Of a stretch of DNA of 64,000 nt, positions 7,428 to 18,660 are shown piece after piece. Location: assembly GCA_029880545.1 (NCBI GenBank), contig JAOUOD010000005.1, forward strand, positions 1-64,000, given 5' to 3'. This DNA is from Gammaproteobacteria bacterium (GTDB taxonomy: Bacteria; Pseudomonadota; Gammaproteobacteria; Acidiferrobacterales; SZUA-150). The notes beneath the pieces are model-generated. The model was not told the origin of the DNA. It ran no database searches and worked only from the letters and a program-made list of their open reading frames with translations. A program made the position numbers and the translations under genes. Positions within the stretch are counted from its first letter, which is position 1. The number at the start of each line of letters is the position of its first letter.

Positions 7428-10400
7428 ATGCGTCTTAAACTAGTCAAATTGTCAGGATTCAAATCCTTCGTTGATCCCACTTCGGTGCCGGTCACTTCCA
7501 ACCTCATTGGCGTGGTCGGCCCGAATGGCTGCGGCAAGTCGAATATTATTGATGCGGTGCGTTGGGTCATGGGCGAGAGTTCGGCCAAGAACCTGCGCGG
7601 CGACTCGATGGCCGACGTTATTTTCTCCGGTTCCAATACCCGCAAACCGGTGGGCAAGGCATCGGTGGAGCTGATTTTCGACAACAGCGATGGCCGCGCG
7701 CCTGGCCAGTATGCCGGCTTTGGTGAAATCTCCATTCGCCGCGAAGCCTCGCGCGATGGCACCTCGGACTATTTCCTGAACAAGGCCCGTTGCCGCAAAA
7801 AGGACATTACCGACCTGTTCCTCGGCACCGGCCTCGGACCGCGCGCCTACTCCATTATCGAGCAGGGCATGGTCACGCGTATTGTCGAAGCCAAGCCTGA
7901 AGACCTGCGTGGCTTTCTCGAAGAAGCCGCCGGCATCTCCAAGTACAAGGAGCGTCGCCGCGAAACCGAAAACCGTATCCGCCATGCTCGCGAGAACCTG
8001 GAGCGTGTCCAGGATATCCGCCAGGAACTGGAAACCCAGTTGCGCAAGCTCGATCGCCAGTCCAAGGCCGCGGTCAAGTACAAGGAATACAAGCAGGAAG
8101 AGCGGCTGGTCAAGGGCCAGTTGTTGTCGCTGCGCTGGAAAAAACTGGATAACAAGCTCGGCGAATTCGATCGCCTGCTGGCCCAGTATGACAACGAACG
8201 CGAAGCCATTATTGCCCGCCAGCGCGAAGCCGAGGCACAGATTGAAGCGCTGCGCTCGGAGCACACCGAGGCCAACGATGCGCTGGCCAAGGTGCAGGAA
8301 GAATACTATGCACTGGGCGCTGATATTTCCGGCGTCGAGCAGAAGATTCAGCATGCGCGCCAGACCCGCGAACAGCAGTTGCGTGAACAGGAGCAGGTGA
8401 ACCGCGCCTGGGAAGAAGCCAGCCAGCACCTGACCCAGGACAAGCAGCAGGTGGAACGCCTCACCGGTGAACTGGCCGAGCTGGAACCGTTGCTGCAGGA
8501 AGTGCGGAGCAATAACGACAGCCAGCAGCAGGCACGTGAATCGGCCGAGCAGAAGATGAATGACTGGCAGCACGAGTGGCAGCGATTTAACGCCATGGCG
8601 GCCGAGCCGGAAAAAACCCGCGATGTGCAGCGTTCACGTATTCAGCAGACCGAGCAGCACCTGGAATCATTGAAACAGCGTCAGTCCCGACTGGGCGACG
8701 AAGCGGCAAGTATTGATACCGAGCTGGCCGGCGAAGACCTCGATGGCTTGCGCAGTCGCGCGGCCGAACTGGATCGCCAGTCGCAGGAGCACGAATCGCA
8801 ACTCGAATCCGTGAATACCCGGGTGCGTGAACTGCGCGAGCAGCTTGATGAAGACGGTGTTGCCCTGGAGGAGCATCGTGGCCAGGCGCATACCATGCAG
8901 GCGCGGCTGGCATCATTGCAGGAATTGCAGGATGCGGCGCAAGGCAAGCATGACGAAGCGCTTAATAAATGGTTAGGTGATCACGGCCTGGAGCAGGCGC
9001 CGAGACTGGCATCCATGATCGAGGTGGAAGCCGGTTGGGAAAAGGCTGCCGAACGGGTACTGGCGCTGCAATTGTCGGCAGTACGCGTGGACAGCTTCAG
9101 CAGCCTTGCTGCCGATGCGGCAACCCTGGAAACCGACCTGGTCATGGTCGATGGCAGTAACATCAACAGCGGCGCCATCGCCGCCGACAGCCTGCTGCAC
9201 AAGGTCAAGGCCGATGTGTCACTGGCACCGTGGCTGGCCCATGTGCGCGTTGCCGATAATCTTGAAGCTGCCATGGCCAGGCGCAACGACCTGGCGGCTC
9301 ATGAATCCATTATCACCCGCGATGGTGCCTGGCTGGGCGCCAACTGGCTGAGCATTGTTCATCCTGAGGGTGCGCGTGCCGGCATGCTGCGTCGCCAGCG
9401 TGAAATGGATACGCTCACCGGGGAGCTGGCCCGGCACGAAGCCGAAATCCAGCGCCTGGAAGCAGAGCAGGGCAAGCTGCGTCACGAAGTGCAGGAGCTG
9501 GATCAGCAGCGCGAAAGCCTGCGCAGGACCCTGAACGAACATAACCAGAAACGTACCGAGGCCCACGCGGCCCTGGGCAGCAAGGAAGCCAGGCTGTCCA
9601 ACCTGACCGAACGTCGCCAGAAAATTGCTGATGAGCTGGCGGAAATTGGCCAACAACTGACCAACGACGCGGCATCATTGGAAGAAGCGCGCAAGTTGCT
9701 GGGTGAAGCCGAAAGCATGTCCGGCAGCCTGGAGCAGCGCCGAGAGGAACTGCAGGCACGACGCAACCAGTACCAGCAACAGCTGGAACAGGTGCGGGCC
9801 GATGCCGCCCGTGCCCGTGACCTGTTGCAGGAGCGCGAGGTTGAGCGTCAGCGCATGACCACCTTGCTTGAACAGACCCGTCAAAGTGTCGAGCGCCTGG
9901 AAAAGCAGCTGCAGCAGCTGATCAGTCGTCGTGATGAACTCAACCGTACGCTTGCCAATACCGAAGACCCGGCAACGGGACTGAACCAGCAGCGCGAAAC
10001 CCTGTTGCACAAGCGCCAGGGAGTTGAAGAACAACTGACCGGCGCCCGTCGCCATACCCAGGAGTTGGAAGCGGCAACGCGCGAGCAGGAAAAGAATCGC
10101 GCCGAGTGCGAACAGGAAGCCCAGGAATTGCGTGGCAAGACCGAGGAGCAGCGCCTGGCCCGCCAGGAAACATCGGTGCGCCGCGATACCATTGCCGAGC
10201 AGGTTGCGGAGACCGGTAACGCGGTCAAGGACTTGCTTGAAGCCATGCCAGAAGAAGCAAGCGAAGCGTCCTGGACCGAAGAGCTGGACAAGATTGGCAA
10301 GCGTATTACCCGGTTAGGTCCGATCAACCTGGTTGCCATCGAGGAATTCGAGGAACAAAGCGAGCGCAAAACCTATATCGACAAGCAGTACGACGACCTG

Positions 10401-10925
10401 ACCCAGGCGCTGCAGACCCTGGAAGAGGCCATGGGCAAGATCGACAAGGAAACGCGTACCCGCTTCAAGGAAACCTTTGACAAGGTGAACACCGGCTTGC
10501 AGGCCTTGTTCCCGCGCCTGTTTGGTGGCGGTCATGCCTACCTTGAACTGACCGGCGAAGACCTGCTGGATACCGGCGTCTCCATCATGGCGCGTCCGCC
10601 GGGCAAGCGTAACAGCACCATTCACCTGTTGTCGGGTGGCGAAAAAGCCCTGACCGCGGTGTCGCTGATCTTCTCCATCTTCCAGCTGAACCCGGCGCCG
10701 TTCTGCCTGTTGGACGAAGTCGATGCACCACTTGATGATGCCAACGTTGAACGTTACAGCAAGACCCTGATTGAAATGGCGGCCGAAACCCAGCTGATGT
10801 TCATCACCCATAACAAGATCACCATGGAGATCGCGGACCTGTTGCTGGGCGTCACCATGTCTGAACCAGGCGTGTCACGACTGGTATCCGTAGACGTGGA
10901 AGAGGCTATGGAAATGGTTGGGTAG
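7428..10925 (+). CDS. smc: Chromosome segregation ATPase SMC
   Basis: 1165 residues. The N-terminal head carries the Walker A motif GPNGCGKS (residues 31-38). Two long coiled-coil arms rich in Glu, Gln and Arg flank a hinge (about residues 510-650, with the SMC hinge pattern WEKAAERVLALQLSAV...MVDGS). The C-terminal head has the ABC signature LLSGGEKAL (about 1066) and the Walker B segment CLLDEVDAPLD. SMC dimers with ScpAB organise and segregate the chromosome. zipA follows 6 bases downstream and ligA after it, a standard gammaproteobacterial order. The ATG is the natural start because the conserved MRLKLVKLSGFKSF begins there. Confidence 0.96.
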   Translation: MRLKLVKLSGFKSFVDPTSVPVTSNLIGVVGPNGCGKSNIIDAVRWVMGESSAKNLRGDSMADVIFSGSNTRKPVGKASVELIFDNSDGRAPGQYAGFGEISIRREASRDGTSDYFLNKARCRKKDITDLFLGTGLGPRAYSIIEQGMVTRIVEAKPEDLRGFLEEAAGISKYKERRRETENRIRHARENLERVQDIRQELETQLRKLDRQSKAAVKYKEYKQEERLVKGQLLSLRWKKLDNKLGEFDRLLAQYDNEREAIIARQREAEAQIEALRSEHTEANDALAKVQEEYYALGADISGVEQKIQHARQTREQQLREQEQVNRAWEEASQHLTQDKQQVERLTGELAELEPLLQEVRSNNDSQQQARESAEQKMNDWQHEWQRFNAMAAEPEKTRDVQRSRIQQTEQHLESLKQRQSRLGDEAASIDTELAGEDLDGLRSRAAELDRQSQEHESQLESVNTRVRELREQLDEDGVALEEHRGQAHTMQARLASLQELQDAAQGKHDEALNKWLGDHGLEQAPRLASMIEVEAGWEKAAERVLALQLSAVRVDSFSSLAADAATLETDLVMVDGSNINSGAIAADSLLHKVKADVSLAPWLAHVRVADNLEAAMARRNDLAAHESIITRDGAWLGANWLSIVHPEGARAGMLRRQREMDTLTGELARHEAEIQRLEAEQGKLRHEVQELDQQRESLRRTLNEHNQKRTEAHAALGSKEARLSNLTERRQKIADELAEIGQQLTNDAASLEEARKLLGEAESMSGSLEQRREELQARRNQYQQQLEQVRADAARARDLLQEREVERQRMTTLLEQTRQSVERLEKQLQQLISRRDELNRTLANTEDPATGLNQQRETLLHKRQGVEEQLTGARRHTQELEAATREQEKNRAECEQEAQELRGKTEEQRLARQETSVRRDTIAEQVAETGNAVKDLLEAMPEEASEASWTEELDKIGKRITRLGPINLVAIEEFEEQSERKTYIDKQYDDLTQALQTLEEAMGKIDKETRTRFKETFDKVNTGLQALFPRLFGGGHAYLELTGEDLLDTGVSIMARPPGKRNSTIHLLSGGEKALTAVSLIFSIFQLNPAPFCLLDEVDAPLDDANVERYSKTLIEMAAETQLMFITHNKITMEIADLLLGVTMSEPGVSRLVSVDVEEAMEMVG

Positions 10926-10931
10926 GATGCT

Positions 10932-12224
10932 ATGGATCTGCAATCAGCGCTATTACTCATCGGAGCAGTGATTATCGCGATTGTGGTGTTGACCAGCGTC
11001 GATCGGGCACGCGCGGCCAAGCGGCTGCGTGAACACAGCCGAACCGCGCCGGCCGGGATTGTCCGCTTTGCGCGGGATGCGCTGAACAATGTTGAAGACC
11101 GACTCAAGCCACATACCCGGCTCGATGTAAATCCCGGTCCGCTTCGCGCATCCGGGGCGCGTTCGTTGCGCACCGATGCGCCGATGCCGGAAATTGATCT
11201 TGATGCCCTCGATGCCATCGACGGACCCGAGCCGGATTCCTTTATCGAATCACTGGAAGGATTCGAGCAGATGGCGGCCATGCCGCTTGATGTCCGTTAT
11301 CACGGCGAACTTGATGACGAAGAGGAAATGATCGATGTCGAAACCGGCGAGACCGTCCGCGAGACCGGCAACGCCCGGTCATGTATGCCCAATGAACAAA
11401 TCGATTTTATCATCAGCCTGCCGGGCAAGGGTCCGGTTCAGCGGGACAAGGCGTTGGGTATATACAAGCAGAACGAATACATGCTCGACAAGCCGCGCAG
11501 CATATATGGTTTGCGCTACATCGATGGCACCTGGTCCTGCCTCGATAGCGATCCTGAAACCATGCAATACAGTGACCTGGCGCTGGCTATCCAGTTGGCC
11601 GATCGTCATGGCCCGATCAAGGAATCCGAGCTGAACACGTTCAGCCAGTTGGGTCTCAAGCTGGCCGATAACCTGCGTCGCCCATGCAAACACCCGCTGG
11701 AATACGAGGATGCGATGGAGCGCGCCGATGCGCTGGATGCGTTCTGCAAACAATTCGATGCCATTGCCAGTATTCAGGTGTTGCCGGAAGTGGCGGCAGG
11801 ATTCCGGGGCAGCAAGATTCACAAGGCTGCGACCAGCCTGGGCATGAGTTTTGGCCCCATGGACATTTATCATCGAAAGAATAATGAGGCTGTCGGTTGC
11901 AAGCATATGTTCAGCATGGCCAACCTGTTTGAGCCAGGCACTTTTAATCGTGAAGGTATGGAAGACAACATGATACGGGGGCTGGTGTTGTTCATGCAGA
12001 TTCCCCTGGCTGCTGACCCGGCTGCTGCATTTGAGGAAATGGCTCGTGTCGCTGACCAGTTAAGCACGGTTCTTGATGGTCGTATGCAGGATCCGGATGG
12101 CAATGAACTGACCCGCAAAGGCATCAAGATCATTGCCGCGCAGATTCAGGAGATGTCACAGCACATGCGCGCCTACACCATCGCTCCCGGAAGCGAGACC
12201 GCGTTAAGGTTGTTTAATACATAA
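10932..12224 (+). CDS. zipA: Cell division protein ZipA
   Basis: 430 residues. An N-terminal membrane anchor (LQSALLLIGAVIIAIVVL) is followed by a charged, Pro/Asp-rich linker (about residues 25-145). The C-terminal FtsZ-binding domain (about 150-420) has recognisable stretches such as DFIISLPGKGPVQRDKAL, GIYKQNEYMLDKPRSIYGL and MIRGLVLFMQIPLA. ZipA tethers FtsZ to the inner membrane during septation. It is longer than the E. coli protein, mainly in and before the ZipA domain. The smc-zipA-ligA order strongly supports the call. Confidence 0.88.
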   Translation: MDLQSALLLIGAVIIAIVVLTSVDRARAAKRLREHSRTAPAGIVRFARDALNNVEDRLKPHTRLDVNPGPLRASGARSLRTDAPMPEIDLDALDAIDGPEPDSFIESLEGFEQMAAMPLDVRYHGELDDEEEMIDVETGETVRETGNARSCMPNEQIDFIISLPGKGPVQRDKALGIYKQNEYMLDKPRSIYGLRYIDGTWSCLDSDPETMQYSDLALAIQLADRHGPIKESELNTFSQLGLKLADNLRRPCKHPLEYEDAMERADALDAFCKQFDAIASIQVLPEVAAGFRGSKIHKAATSLGMSFGPMDIYHRKNNEAVGCKHMFSMANLFEPGTFNREGMEDNMIRGLVLFMQIPLAADPAAAFEEMARVADQLSTVLDGRMQDPDGNELTRKGIKIIAAQIQEMSQHMRAYTIAPGSETALRLFNT

Positions 12225-12256
12225 CGACGAAGGCGGGCGCGCAAGCAGGTCGATAG

Positions 12257-14353
<2,097 letters not shown>

Positions 14354-14732
14354 TGGCCCGGGCAATGCTCGTCATTTATCTGATGCCGACACAATACCTT
14401 TTTTCGCGAACAATTACTTTGCCTGCAAGATTACGGACGATTAAAACTGCTGGTAACTGCCAGGCATCATTTTATCCAGTCCATCAATTCTGCTGCGGTA
14501 CAAAAAGCCCATTAAAAATAAACAATATAAAAATAGTTTAAAAGATTGCCTTAATGCCTATTGGTTGTGTGGATAACGGGGCGGGCATAGTGTAAAAAAT
14601 ATTTTACATATTCCCCAAACCCGTCTATAAATTTAATGTCAACGGTAAACAATAACTATTAACAATAAGACCATGTCCAGATGGCTTTGCCGTGATACGT
14701 CGCTACATGAATCTGCATAGACGGGGGAAACC
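14354..14732. other. Intergenic region with a TGTAAAA...TTTTACA palindrome
   Basis: This 379-bp stretch between ligA and the rhodanese gene has no credible ORF and becomes AT-rich from about 14500. At 14591-14608 there is an 18-bp near-perfect palindrome (TGTAAAA, four bases, TTTTACA), which looks like a repressor or activator site for the rhodanese gene at 14733. No definite terminator for ligA was found. Confidence 0.45.
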
Positions 14733-15563
14733 ATGAAACTCACTGGATTGCAAACATTTATAACGTTGTTGTCGTTGTTGGCCGTGACAGTATCCGCGCA
14801 GGTTTTGGCGGAGACGAACCCGTTTCCGCACCGGGACAAGTTCAAGGACGTCAAGGTAATGGAGATGGAGGTGCTCAAGGCTACTGCGGAAAATGTCACC
14901 ATAGTGGATGTTCGCAGTCGCTACGAGTATGACACCTTGCATATCAAGGGCGCTGTGAATATTCCATTGAACAGCGACAGTTTCGGCCAGAGTATTGCCG
15001 ATATTCAAAAAGCGGAAGGCAAACAGATTGTTTTCTACTGCAATGGCGGAAAGTGCAAAAAGTCATACGAGGCAGTACAAAAGGCGCGCAAGGCCGGTGT
15101 TGCCGACTGCATTGCCTATGACGCCGGGATATATGCCTGGGCACAAAAGGTTCCTGAACAAAGCGTGTTGCTGGGAAAGACTCCCATGCGTTCGGCAGAC
15201 TTTATTGATAACGACCGTTTCAAGTCTCGTCTTATAGATGCCAGGACGTTCGAGGCAAAAAAGAGCGGCGGTGGACTGATCCTGGACATTCGTGACCGGG
15301 CACAGCGAGATACCCAGGTATTCCCGTTCGAGGAAGAGCGCGCCGAGCTTCGCGAAATCGACCGGATCAAGCAGATCATTGATAATTCCAGGAAGCAGGG
15401 CAAGACGCTACTGGTCTATGACAAGGTCGGCAAGCAGGTGCGCTGGTTCCAGTACCTGCTGGAACGGCAGGGCGTCAAGAACTACTACTTCATGAAGGGT
15501 GGATCGGAAGGTTACTACGAGGAAAAGCTGGGCAAGTTCCGCTTTGATCAAGCCGGCGGCTGA
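14733..15563 (+). CDS. Exported protein with two rhodanese-like domains
   Basis: 276 residues. A signal peptide (hydrophobic core FITLLSLLAVTV, cleavage after VLA) sends it to the periplasm. The first rhodanese domain (about residues 38-145) has VDVRSRYEYDTLHIKGAVNIP and a catalytic-type Cys in FYCNGGKCKKS. The second (about 165-270) keeps ILDIRDRAQRDT and the fold, but the active-site loop reads LLVYDKVGKQ with no Cys, so it is probably non-catalytic. A sulfurtransferase or sulfur-binding role is likely; the substrate is unknown. It stands alone, with a palindrome upstream and a strong terminator downstream. Confidence 0.85.
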   Translation: MKLTGLQTFITLLSLLAVTVSAQVLAETNPFPHRDKFKDVKVMEMEVLKATAENVTIVDVRSRYEYDTLHIKGAVNIPLNSDSFGQSIADIQKAEGKQIVFYCNGGKCKKSYEAVQKARKAGVADCIAYDAGIYAWAQKVPEQSVLLGKTPMRSADFIDNDRFKSRLIDARTFEAKKSGGGLILDIRDRAQRDTQVFPFEEERAELREIDRIKQIIDNSRKQGKTLLVYDKVGKQVRWFQYLLERQGVKNYYFMKGGSEGYYEEKLGKFRFDQAGG

Positions 15564-15593
15564 CGAATAATTTCATTTCATTGCTGCAAATTC

Positions 15594-15623
15594 AGGGCCG
15601 GGTAACCGGCCCTTGTTTTTTTT
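15594..15623 (+). terminator. Rho-independent terminator of the rhodanese gene
   Basis: A perfect 8-bp GC-rich stem (15594-15601 with 15606-15613) with a four-base loop is followed by tgtttttttt. Position and T run are typical. Confidence 0.85.
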
Positions 15624-15724
15624 AACAAGTTTTTTCTTGAACATAACAGCGGGGTATTTGCATTGCATGGCGTTGACGTATACTCGCAGGCAGTAAAGCC
15701 ACGATCAAAGCGAGGTACCTGGCC

Positions 15725-16243
15725 ATGATAAAATATGTCGAAAAACTGGCAAAATCCCTGCTCGGCATTGACTACAAGGAACTGTCGGAAGAAGAAAAGC
15801 GCGTTATCGACAGTATCGCCAGCGAAGAAGTCGTTGTTGAAAATATCAACGATGTTTTCGCCGAGGAAATCACCTTACCGCAGAAAATTGCCGATCATGT
15901 TTCGCGCGGTGTCGGCTCCTGGTCATTTATTATCGGTTTCACGTTGTTGATGGCAGGATGGGTGGCATACAACTCGTGGCTGGTGATCAGCCCGGACCGG
16001 GTATTCGACCCTTACCCGTACATCCTGCTGAACCTGGGGTTGTCAACCGTAGCGGCATTGCAGGCGCCCATTATCATGATGTCGCAAAACCGCCAGGCGG
16101 CCAAGGACAAGCTCAAGGCCGAGGCCACCTATGAAGTCGGGCTCAAGAGTGAGCTCGAGATCATGCTGTTGCACCAGAAGGTGGACGAGTTAAATCACAT
16201 GCTCAGGGACCTGGGCGCCAGGGAGTCCGGCGAGCAGGTGTAA
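15725..16243 (+). CDS. DUF1003 family membrane protein
   Basis: 172 residues. The central region has two membrane helices (SWSFIIGFTLLMAGWVAYNSW and YILLNLGLSTVAALQAPIIM) and the family hallmark FDPYPYILLNL...QAPIIMMSQNRQAAKD. The N-terminal 50 residues are acidic and cytoplasmic, and the C-terminus is a charged helix, probably coiled coil. The function of DUF1003 proteins is unknown. It is convergent with the DUF155 gene, with only 9 bases between the stops. Confidence 0.88.
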   Translation: MIKYVEKLAKSLLGIDYKELSEEEKRVIDSIASEEVVVENINDVFAEEITLPQKIADHVSRGVGSWSFIIGFTLLMAGWVAYNSWLVISPDRVFDPYPYILLNLGLSTVAALQAPIIMMSQNRQAAKDKLKAEATYEVGLKSELEIMLLHQKVDELNHMLRDLGARESGEQV

Positions 16244-16252
16244 GCCGTCACA

Positions 16253-17047
16253 TCACAGCCACTTGAACACATCGTGAACAAAAAACACCAGGATCTCAAA
16301 CGCGATCAGCCAGATAATTATCCATTCCAGCATGGATGAGTGCTTGTGTTTCTGTTCGTCAGAAATCATTTCCAGCAGTTCGTGAATGGTTTCCAGCTTC
16401 TTGCTTAACACATCAACGCGTTGCCGAACTTCCAGGTAATCGGCGAGCATGGTGTAAAAGCCATCCAGCTCCGGGTATTCCCAGAAAAAATCGGGTACGT
16501 CCAGCAGATCATAACGCAACATGACATCGCTCTTGGCGATGAACAGCTTGCCGCGCATCTGGGCCAGTTCCTTGCCGCGCAGTTTTGAGCTGCCGGTGGT
16601 GGCAATATTTTTCGGGATATACGTGGTTTCAACAATGGTATCGGAAACCCGCTGCTCAAACAGCGCCAGCTTGGTGGATTGGGCGATGGCATGACAGACG
16701 GCGATGCGCGTCATAATGTCATTGTCAGGCAGGGTGATGTGATCGTTTTTTACCGAGCGACTGCTTTCAATGACTTCGCAGGTGAATTCGTCCTCAATGG
16801 TGCTGCCGACCAGGTTACCGGCGCTGTCCCGAATCCGGTCGAGGAAACGCTTGCGGTATTCGAGGCTGGTATTCCAGAACACAACAACGCCGTAATCAAA
16901 AACGAAGATATCGCTTTCAAACCACTCGATGTGGATGACATTACGGTAAATGGCATGGCGCTGGTTGGCGAGAAACCCCTGCCGCATGGCGGCAAAATCG
17001 AACTGGTCGCTGTAACACAGCGCGTAGATATCGGCGATATTGCTCAT
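16253..17047 (-). CDS. RMD1/YagE (DUF155) family membrane protein
   Basis: 264 residues. It shows the DUF155 pattern: an N-terminal alpha/beta part with IYRNVIHIEWFESDIFVFDYGVVVFW, a helical middle with GKLFIAKSDVMLRYDLLDVPDFFWEYPELDGFY, a heptad-like region (RVDVLSKKLETIHELLEMISDEQ), and one C-terminal membrane helix (WIIIWLIAFEILVFFV). Eukaryotic relatives are mitochondrial proteins of the RMD1 group; bacterial members are uncharacterised. It starts 23 bases after the RimK-like gene, so the two are probably cotranscribed. Confidence 0.85.
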   Translation of the reverse strand: MSNIADIYALCYSDQFDFAAMRQGFLANQRHAIYRNVIHIEWFESDIFVFDYGVVVFWNTSLEYRKRFLDRIRDSAGNLVGSTIEDEFTCEVIESSRSVKNDHITLPDNDIMTRIAVCHAIAQSTKLALFEQRVSDTIVETTYIPKNIATTGSSKLRGKELAQMRGKLFIAKSDVMLRYDLLDVPDFFWEYPELDGFYTMLADYLEVRQRVDVLSKKLETIHELLEMISDEQKHKHSSMLEWIIIWLIAFEILVFFVHDVFKWL

Positions 17048-17070
17048 CGGGACCTTTCTGGCTTTGCAGG

Positions 17071-18534
17071 TTAACGGCCACGGGCCTCCATGCGCCGCAG
17101 GAATTCGGACATGATTTCCGTGTAGAGTTGATCGCCAAGATACTTGTCTTCGACGCCGGATTCAATGCTCGGGTTGTCATTGACTTCAATGACGACCACG
17201 CGCTTGCCGCTTTGCTTGATATCGACACCGTACAGCCCGTTGCCAATCAGCTGGCTGGCCTTGACCGCCGCGTCCAGTACCGCCTTGGGTGTTTCAAATG
17301 TGGGCAGCGTGTCATATCCGCCGGACTTGGTTGTGTCGCCATGCTTGTAGATTTGCCAATGGTTGCGCACCATGTAGTAGCGACAGGCGTACAACGGCTT
17401 GTTGTTGAGTATGCCGACGCGCCAGTCGTAATCGGTGTACAGGTATTCCTGCGCCAGCAGCAAGGATGATTCCTTTAACAGGGTTTTGACGCCGGCTTCC
17501 AGTTCCTCGAATGTTTCCACCTTGATGATGCCTCGCGAAAACGAACCATCAGGAATTTTCAGTACCAGTGGCAGGCCACTTTCTTCGACCAGCGCCTTTA
17601 GGTCATCGCGATCCGGCTGGTTCAGCACCATGGTTTTGGGTGTGGGAATATTGTGATTACGCAGCAGGTCAGCCAGGTAAATCTTGTTGGTGCAGCGCAG
17701 GATGGACGTCGGGTCATCGATAACGACCATGTCTTCCGATTCCGCCTTCTTGGCGAAGCGGTAGGTGTGGTTATCCACGGCCGTGGTCTCGCGAATGAAC
17801 AGGCCGTCGTACTCCGGCAGGCGCATGTATTCCTTTCGCGTGATTTGGTCCACGGCAATACCAAGATTGTTGGCCGCTTTCTCGAACAGCTTCAGCGCCT
17901 TCTTGTCGCTGGGCGGCATGGCTTCGTTGGGATCCACAAGTATCGCCAGGTCGTAGCGATAGGATTTTCGGGTTCGCGGTTTGCGCCACATCTTCCGGCT
18001 GAATTGCTCAAAGGTGGTGGCAAAGGCTTCCTGCTCTGCCGGGTCGACCAGGTTTTTCAGGGACGATGGTCGTACCTGGCGGATTTGCCAGCCGCCCTTG
18101 TAGGCCAGCTGCACTTCCAGTATCGGGCACGGGTAGTGCTCAAATACCATTTGTGCGATGCGCGAGTGATCCGGGTTCAGTGCTTCGCCAAACCAGCAGG
18201 TGAATTGCAGGGTATCGCCGGCCTTGCCTTCAGGCAGCTTTTGTAACAACTTGTCGGCACCGTCGAGCATCATCGGCAGCCGCGTACCACGGGCAAGGTC
18301 ATTGATGGTTCCGGCAGACGGGAACACGTGATGGCCACGCGCCTCGGCAAGCAGTGAACAATAATATCCGGTGCCGAGATAGCGATAGCTTCGGCACAGG
18401 TTGATTACGCGAACGCGGTTCTTTTTGTCCGCGCCCACCTTGTGAAGATAATCGTCGAAAGTGATGACGTCCTGGCTGGGGTAGTAAGGTTGCCAGTCGC
18501 CGGGTTTGTCGACAACGACATAAAAAGCGGTCAT
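17071..18534 (-). CDS. RimK-like ATP-grasp ligase with RLAN-type N-terminal domain
   Basis: 487 residues. The N-terminal 190 or so residues (YPSQDVITFDDYL, RVINLCRSYRYLGTGYYCSLLAEA) match the domain found before RimK-type ATP-grasp ligases of unknown substrate. The C-terminal half is ATP-grasp: LRNHNIPTPKTMVLNQ, the ATP-binding KIPDGSFSRGIIKVE, and the Mg-binding VIEVNDNPSIESG near residue 455. Such enzymes join a carboxylate to an amine using ATP, forming peptide-like bonds. It heads the minus-strand operon with the DUF155 gene and is divergent from a zinc hydrolase and a GNAT/C39 protein. The substrate is not predictable from sequence alone. Confidence 0.85.
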   Translation of the reverse strand: MTAFYVVVDKPGDWQPYYPSQDVITFDDYLHKVGADKKNRVRVINLCRSYRYLGTGYYCSLLAEARGHHVFPSAGTINDLARGTRLPMMLDGADKLLQKLPEGKAGDTLQFTCWFGEALNPDHSRIAQMVFEHYPCPILEVQLAYKGGWQIRQVRPSSLKNLVDPAEQEAFATTFEQFSRKMWRKPRTRKSYRYDLAILVDPNEAMPPSDKKALKLFEKAANNLGIAVDQITRKEYMRLPEYDGLFIRETTAVDNHTYRFAKKAESEDMVVIDDPTSILRCTNKIYLADLLRNHNIPTPKTMVLNQPDRDDLKALVEESGLPLVLKIPDGSFSRGIIKVETFEELEAGVKTLLKESSLLLAQEYLYTDYDWRVGILNNKPLYACRYYMVRNHWQIYKHGDTTKSGGYDTLPTFETPKAVLDAAVKASQLIGNGLYGVDIKQSGKRVVVIEVNDNPSIESGVEDKYLGDQLYTEIMSEFLRRMEARGR

Positions 18535-18593
18535 GCGTGTTTGTGACTCGGAAAGTCAGGGTGGCATATTCTTTATCGGCTGTTAAAAAAGCA

Positions 18594-18612
18594 CAACAAA
18601 AATTTATTGTTG
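18594..18612. promoter_or_regulatory. Palindrome in the divergent RimK / DUF2817 promoter region
   Basis: CAACAA (18594-18599) and TTGTTG (18607-18612) flank seven A/T bases; eight of nine positions pair. It sits in the 126-bp AT-rich gap between the two divergent operons, where a shared regulator could bind. No regulator gene is adjacent. Confidence 0.4.
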
Positions 18613-18660
18613 GTGGTCGCCGTCTGTCGGCGATATCATCCAGATTTTTCTGGGGCAGGT

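Noticed and set aside
7452-8573. 373-codon minus-strand ORF inside smc
   Set aside because: Runs antisense to well-conserved SMC head sequence; repetitive Leu/Phe/Ala composition is the mirror of the Gln/Glu/Lys-rich coiled coil.
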